This document shows, piece by piece, positions 41,028 through 45,542 of a stretch of DNA of 45,542 nt (position 1 is its first letter; each line of letters opens with the position of its first letter). This stretch comes from Butyrivibrio sp. MC2013 (lineage in GTDB: Bacteria; Bacillota; Clostridia; Lachnospirales; Lachnospiraceae), in the NCBI RefSeq assembly GCF_000424585.1, contig NZ_AUKE01000025.1, positions 1 through 45,542 of the forward strand, written 5' to 3'. Below the pieces are notes generated by a model. The model worked only from the letters and a program-made list of their open reading frames with translations, was not told the origin of the DNA and did no database searches. The translations under genes and the position numbers were made by a program.

Positions 41028-44000
41028 TTATTTTATCAGATAGCTTTTGTTTGTAAGTTCAGAACCGGCATAACAGCCTTTGCCTGTAATGGTAACATTT
41101 ACGTATCCTTTGGCAGGAACAGTACCGTTTTCCATGCCTTCGTAGCTATAAGAGACTGTATAATCCTTACCAGCTGTCAGAGTCTTGCCATTGATATCCT
41201 TGATCTTTGGAGCTGATTTCCAGCCGCTTTTACTGCGGGTATATTTTTTGTCTTTTATTGTAACAGTGCATTTTGTCAGATCCCCTGCTGCTATGGTCTC
41301 TGTCCTAAGCTCGGAGATACCCTTGTAATTGCCCAGACCTATCAGCTTATAGGAGAGGGTACCGGGCTTAAGGTTAGACTTTTTGAGGACTGTGAACTTG
41401 TAATCAGTGCCATACTTTAAGCTATGTCCGGCTTCGCTGACAATCATATTGTTCTTAAGATTTACACCACCCTTTACGTAAGTGAGCTCAGTCTGAGAGC
41501 CTTTAAGTGTCACTTCAAGCTCTCCGTTGTAGGGGGTGATCTTGTAGGTCTTTGTGACCTTGCCTGAGTATCTTCCAAGGCCTTTATAGGTGACTTTGAT
41601 AGTACCGACTTTGTTAAGCTTTCCTTTATAGGAAACGGTATAGTGGACGCCTTCAGTTAGCTTTTCACCTGTTTCCTTATAAGTTAGGGTGACATCCTGC
41701 TGCTTAAAGTCGTCGTTATCTGCCAGGTATTTCTTACTGTACATTATACTGCTGACAAAGCTACCAAAGTTAATACTGCTGCTATTTATCTTTCTGTCAG
41801 CATAGGATGTGATCTTGACCTTCTTAGTGCCATAGTAGCCGTTATTGTTTCCATCTTCATTTACTTCTACTACTGCATATCCTGTTCCGACTTTTTGAGG
41901 AAGTTCACTTATCTTTAGATATTCGGAAGGGATAACTGATTTTCCGATCTTGGCAACAACTTCCAGATTATTCGCATCCAGGCCATCTTTATAGTAGATC
42001 TTTCCACCATTTTTAGCCTTAATGCTTATGCTTGCGGTGGACAGGTTTTGGGGCTTCTTAACATTTACTGTAACCGTTACGTAGGTGGTGAGAGTCTCCT
42101 TGGTGAGCTTTATCTTACAGCTACCCGCTGATATACCGGTGACATTACCCTGAGAATCCACAGTAGCTATAGACTCATTTTGGCTTTCGTAACTGATGCC
42201 ACTGCCCATGCCTGAAGGGTAGGAGTATGCTGCTATACTTTCTGACTCGCCTTTAAAAATGCTGATGCTACGCCTACTTGTTTTGATGGCGCTATCTGTG
42301 AATTTCCACTTTGCATAAAGGGTAAAAGAGGAATTAACAGGGGTGTTAAAGTTGTATTGTTTGGTGAGTTCTTTGTCAGTATACCAACCGCTGATCTTGT
42401 AGCCCGGCCTTGCAGGTGCAGGACTTGTGGCTTTGCTTCCATTTTTTACGGTTTGTTTTAGAATGTTTCCGTCATAGCCATAATCAAAGGTTACAGTGTA
42501 GTTAACAGTCCTATCTTCAAAATCAGCCCTGATAACTACACCACGTTTCATATCATCAATGGTGTAGTAGATGTAATAGGTGACTGTATCTGTTTTACTT
42601 TTACCTACGTAATAGTTGTCAGTATAGCTGTAGCTACTCTTTCCTGCAACCGCATCTACCGAGTAGATTGAAATGTTTTCTCTGTAGACTTCATAACTGT
42701 CAACATTGTCAAAGGCCTGCCAGTTTAAAGTTACAGCGTTGTTTTCATCTATCTTGTAATTGTAACTGTCTTCTCCGGGGAAGACTGAGAAGGAAGTAGT
42801 TCTGCTTATTCCGTCCAGGGTCACAGTTACCTTATGTTCACCGGGTTTACGAAAAGTCACATAGGTGTTTAGTGGTTCTGAAGGTATCTCCTGAAAGCAT
42901 ACAGCTGATTCATCTTCGGCAGTCCATACAGCTTTGGAATCAGTGCTGTAGTCAGAAGGATTCGGATAGCAATAGATCCTGTTATAGCTGTTTCCGGTTT
43001 CTGCACTATAGAAGTTAGTTGCAAGACCCAGGCTTAGAAGCTTTTTGACAACAGTTACCTCAAAAGAAGCAGTAACGCTACTATTGTATTTACTCGTTGC
43101 AGTAATTCTTGCGCTTCCTTCACTTATACCTTCCACAACTCCATCTATTACTGTAGCGATGCTTTCGTTGCTGCTGGTCCAGATCAGGTCCTTTTTGGTG
43201 GTCGTAGCAGGGAGAAATGAAGTCTTTACCTTAGTTCTTTCTCCTTTTCCGATGCTGAGTTTGCCTGCTGATGTCAGGTTTGTAAAAGATACGCTCTCGG
43301 GCAGAAAATCCGTCTCATTTCCTGCATTGTCTGTATAAGCTTTGATTCTGATGTTGGCAGAGTTTTTGGCTGAAAAATCTTCCCAGCTTGCGTTGTTACT
43401 CATGAAGCTTTTATTATAGATAAAACTCTGGCCTTCGCTTGCGGATACCGTGGTGCGGATGATGCCGGAATCTGATCTGATCGTCAGACCGGTCTCAACG
43501 CCTATATATGTAGGCTCATTATCCTTGGTGAGTGATACTACAACAGAGAAGCTCTCACCTGAAGCTACGAACACGGATTCATCCAGATCGATGGTGTGTT
43601 TGCCAGCATAAGAGGTACGTCCCATAGTTGTACCTGCGTGCTCACCGCTTTCGGGATTACTGCTGTCAGTCAGTCCTGTATATATATCTATTGTGTAATC
43701 AACATTTGAATCTCCGGTGTAAAAGGATGCAGCTCTTATCCATTCGCCCTTGGATGCGCCTGCAGCATGTGCTGTAAACACGTTAGCAGCCTTGATGGCA
43801 GATGTTGAATAAGTGCTCAGACCGCCATCATATTGATAATTGTTGTCATAATCATCCGATGATACAAACTCTGCGGCAATGGCGGGGCCTGAAAGACTTG
43901 CCTCGTAATAAGACATCCAGAAATAGCCTGCATAGCCATAGTTATCTTCAGGATCATTTCCATCACCTGTTTCCCAGCTGTTTCTGATGAGAAAAGCACC

Positions 44001-45059
44001 GTCTCCTGGAGCCTCAGTTGCAAAGTTCTTTTTAGAGAAATTATCATCCCATCCCACTATGTCAACAGCATGATTGGATCCGTTGTCATTAGGATTATAA
44101 TATGCATTGGTTGCATCGTTATAGGCTGCACCGTTTGTAACTGCGCTCATACTGCTGTAGGCATAAAAAGCTATTGAGGCTGCGCCAAACTCTTTTACCA
44201 ACTTCTTTATATTCTCGTGTTTATTGGCTGTTATCTTGTTAGTGTCAGATTCTATAGGCTCTTCATAATAATTGCGAAGATGTACTGTATCATCGAAGGC
44301 CAGATCGGTGTCCAGTCCGGATGACTGAACGAGGGAGGCCTGTTTTGAGTACTGGGCAGTATTTTCACTGGCATAGCCTGTCCAGCTGTCCAAAAGGTTA
44401 AGGCCCCAGATTACATTTCCTCCAATGTTAAGTGGTTGAGGGGTAGTAGAGCTGTCGCCCGTTGTGCCTCCAAGGGGATCCGTTACCTGATTGTATACGA
44501 AGTAGGAGAGATGAAGCTCTGACAGATCAGGGTCATTTATCACCCCGGTCAGACGGAGATTACTCTCTGCAAGTCCTGTAGTGGCAAAAGCCCAGCAAGT
44601 CCCATAGGGGTTCTGATCCCTGAGAGGAGGGAGATTGGGAGTGATATATTTGCTGGGCAGATATACAGACTGCACTGAGAAGAGATCTTTGGCAGCACCG
44701 TCGGATACGCTTTGAACTTCTATATCAGAAGGATCTTCTATATATCCTGTTACCGGGAATACGATATCCTCTGATGGGTTCACTACTGTAACAGCGTTAT
44801 CTACAGTATCATCTGTTGTAGATGATTCTATAGAATTATTGCTGACGCTGAAGGTATCTGCTCTTCCTGTGTTTGTAGTATCTTCTTCTTTGGTATAAGC
44901 TGCATTTTCTCTATTCTCTTCAACGTCGGAGAGATAGCTGTCCTCTTCAAAGACACTGACTGATGATGAAGCTGCTGCCATAGCAGTCTCTGTCATTGAA
45001 AGTGGAGTGATTCCGGCAAAGATTGAACCTGCAACTAATAGTGCGATGAAACGTTTCAT
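41028..45059 (-). CDS. Large secreted papain-family (C1) protease with Ig-like and repeat domains
   Basis: The 1,343-residue protein starts at ATG 45057-45059: GGAGG lies 5 bases before it, whereas ATG 45071 would place that site in the first codons. A signal peptide (1-28, ending TAMA) is followed by an acidic linker. The C1 protease domain (about 130-400) has Gln149, Cys155 (RDQNPYGTCWAFA), His330 (SNHAVDIVGWDD) and Asn360 (LIRNSWE), so it is probably active. A beta-rich region (about 425-575) is like the lectin-like domain paired with C1 proteases. Then come Big_2-type Ig domains (about 590-675, 925-1000), a FN3-like part, an InlB-type repeat (about 855-920), and three C-terminal repeats (about 1090-1343) built on DYTVSY and ITGKGxYxG. 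No LPXTG anchor is seen. Confidence 0.9.
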   Translation of the reverse strand: MKRFIALLVAGSIFAGITPLSMTETAMAAASSSVSVFEEDSYLSDVEENRENAAYTKEEDTTNTGRADTFSVSNNSIESSTTDDTVDNAVTVVNPSEDIVFPVTGYIEDPSDIEVQSVSDGAAKDLFSVQSVYLPSKYITPNLPPLRDQNPYGTCWAFATTGLAESNLRLTGVINDPDLSELHLSYFVYNQVTDPLGGTTGDSSTTPQPLNIGGNVIWGLNLLDSWTGYASENTAQYSKQASLVQSSGLDTDLAFDDTVHLRNYYEEPIESDTNKITANKHENIKKLVKEFGAASIAFYAYSSMSAVTNGAAYNDATNAYYNPNDNGSNHAVDIVGWDDNFSKKNFATEAPGDGAFLIRNSWETGDGNDPEDNYGYAGYFWMSYYEASLSGPAIAAEFVSSDDYDNNYQYDGGLSTYSTSAIKAANVFTAHAAGASKGEWIRAASFYTGDSNVDYTIDIYTGLTDSSNPESGEHAGTTMGRTSYAGKHTIDLDESVFVASGESFSVVVSLTKDNEPTYIGVETGLTIRSDSGIIRTTVSASEGQSFIYNKSFMSNNASWEDFSAKNSANIRIKAYTDNAGNETDFLPESVSFTNLTSAGKLSIGKGERTKVKTSFLPATTTKKDLIWTSSNESIATVIDGVVEGISEGSARITATSKYNSSVTASFEVTVVKKLLSLGLATNFYSAETGNSYNRIYCYPNPSDYSTDSKAVWTAEDESAVCFQEIPSEPLNTYVTFRKPGEHKVTVTLDGISRTTSFSVFPGEDSYNYKIDENNAVTLNWQAFDNVDSYEVYRENISIYSVDAVAGKSSYSYTDNYYVGKSKTDTVTYYIYYTIDDMKRGVVIRADFEDRTVNYTVTFDYGYDGNILKQTVKNGSKATSPAPARPGYKISGWYTDKELTKQYNFNTPVNSSFTLYAKWKFTDSAIKTSRRSISIFKGESESIAAYSYPSGMGSGISYESQNESIATVDSQGNVTGISAGSCKIKLTKETLTTYVTVTVNVKKPQNLSTASISIKAKNGGKIYYKDGLDANNLEVVAKIGKSVIPSEYLKISELPQKVGTGYAVVEVNEDGNNNGYYGTKKVKITSYADRKINSSSINFGSFVSSIMYSKKYLADNDDFKQQDVTLTYKETGEKLTEGVHYTVSYKGKLNKVGTIKVTYKGLGRYSGKVTKTYKITPYNGELEVTLKGSQTELTYVKGGVNLKNNMIVSEAGHSLKYGTDYKFTVLKKSNLKPGTLSYKLIGLGNYKGISELRTETIAAGDLTKCTVTIKDKKYTRSKSGWKSAPKIKDINGKTLTAGKDYTVSYSYEGMENGTVPAKGYVNVTITGKGCYAGSELTNKSYLIK

Positions 45060-45161
45060 TACGACCTCCATGTCGGTAGTGCATATATCCTTTGTATTTC
45101 AGCGATCTGACCGACAAAAATCATTGTTATAAAAATATCAAATAATCATAAGCCAATAGGT

Positions 45162-45167
45162 ATTATA
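45162..45167 (-). promoter_or_regulatory. Possible -10 of the protease promoter
   Basis: The minus strand reads TATAAT 95 bases upstream of the protease start. No good -35 lies 17 bases before it, so it is a weak call. Confidence 0.3.
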
Positions 45168-45297
45168 CAATAAAAATTGAAAATATGATAGTATATATGA
45201 TTATTTTTTTCGGAATTTTGTAAGATGTATTTTTGCACAAGAGAAAATTGTGTGATGTTTGAACATCTGAACGGTTAAATAGAATGATCTACACTAT

Positions 45298-45353
45298 GAA
45301 TGATATACGAATTGCTTCGCAGCAAAGCTGCTCTCGCAATTCTACAATCATTC
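45298..45353. repeat. Extended multi-stem hairpin
   Basis: Three stacked stems share one axis: GAATGAT/ATCATTC (45298-45304, 45347-45353), GAATTGC/GCAATTC (45309-45315, 45336-45342) and GCAGC/GCTGC (45319-45323, 45327-45331) with an AAA loop. No gene is associated. Confidence 0.6.
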
Positions 45354-45416
45354 GGAAATCGCTTCCTGCAAAGCAGAAAGCTTTCTTCCTCATGATTGTT
45401 AGGGTCATGAGACAAC

Positions 45417-45442
45417 AAAAAACCACATGCAAGCATGTGGTT
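45417..45442 (-). terminator. Terminator of a leftward gene beyond the window
   Basis: AACCACATGC (45421-45430) pairs with GCATGTGGTT (45433-45442). On the minus strand the stem is followed by a T-run. It points to a leftward transcript coming from the right edge of the window. Confidence 0.7.
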
Positions 45443-45542
45443 AAATAGTGTTAGCACCCTCTCTGAATGACTTTTAGTTGATACCTTTGATTGTCGCTGG
45501 ATTGATTGATATACTGTCAATCAGTCTGTAGAAAGGAAGATT

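Larger units (their letters stand above)
45060..45542. other. Non-coding end of the window
   Basis: This 483-base stretch upstream of the protease gene holds a possible minus-strand -10 TATAAT at 45162-45167, an extended hairpin at 45298-45353 and a leftward terminator at 45417-45442. I found no gene in it. The sequence between 45060 and 45290 is strongly AT-rich, typical of a regulatory region. Confidence 0.5.

Noticed and set aside
45275..45520. Minus-strand open frame of 81 codons near the right edge
   Set aside because: It runs through the stacked hairpin and the terminator, has no ribosome site, and its composition resembles non-coding DNA.
1..45542. tRNA or rRNA genes
   Set aside because: No cloverleaf-like sequence or rRNA segment was recognised in the intergenic regions by eye; a tRNA scan would be decisive.

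Overview
The window looks like a chromosomal segment of a low-to-moderate GC Gram-positive anaerobe, most likely a Lachnospiraceae member close to Butyrivibrio/Pseudobutyrivibrio. This rests on gene content and order (rpmE-DUF1385-prmC-prfA, ispF-cysS-mrnC-rlmB, argC-argJ-argB-argD, comEA with RR-HK-GerMN-comEC), strong GGAGG ribosome binding sites, families common in Clostridia (DUF5721, PurF-like without the catalytic Cys, AlaX-L), and many 7TM-type hybrid kinases. No species name is claimed. I found no tRNA, rRNA or CRISPR array.

Layout. 1-430: 3' end of a cut gene, a terminator and a perfect 46-bp palindrome. 0.4-2.7 kb: a PH-domain protein and a PAS-GGDEF-EAL protein with degenerate motifs. 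2.75-5.4 kb: a divergent purine pair (PurF-like and purC). 5.7-12.1 kb: a MITE-like element, larB, and two tandem paralogous membrane hybrid histidine kinases. 12.25-14.7 kb: acyl carrier protein, AlaX tRNA-editing enzyme, AzlC/AzlD exporter. 14.8-18.0 kb: ispF-cysS-mrnC-rlmB, with overlapping starts and stops. 18.0-22.1 kb: rpmE, DUF1385, prmC, a second MITE-like copy, prfA and a lone HPt protein. 22.1-24.25 kb: non-coding structured DNA (hairpin array, 57-bp tandem hairpins, GC-rich inverted-repeat element) around DUF5721 and degV. 24.25-31.2 kb: arginine biosynthesis in two divergent units (argG-DUF1294 leftward; argC-GNAT-argJ-argB-argD rightward). 31.2-40.9 kb: solute-binding protein, comEA, response regulator, sensor kinase, GerMN lipoprotein, comEC, holA, DUF1653 protein. 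41.0-45.1 kb: a very large secreted papain-like protease on the minus strand, followed by a non-coding end with a leftward terminator.

How it works together. Most genes are housekeeping (translation, purines, arginine). The accessory interest lies in three places. First, signalling: two hybrid kinases with related input domains, a separate HPt, and a two-component pair coupled to an envelope lipoprotein and the ComEC DNA channel. Second, structured DNA/RNA: a comEA leader predicted to hide both its ribosome binding site and its start codon; tandem hairpins that differ by a compensatory base-pair swap; a GC-rich palindromic element; and a small family of terminal-inverted-repeat elements with clear target duplications. 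Third, a PurF paralog that has lost the glutaminase active site yet sits back to back with purC. No single multi-gene system that is clearly new was recognised; the best candidates are the structured elements and the comEA leader.
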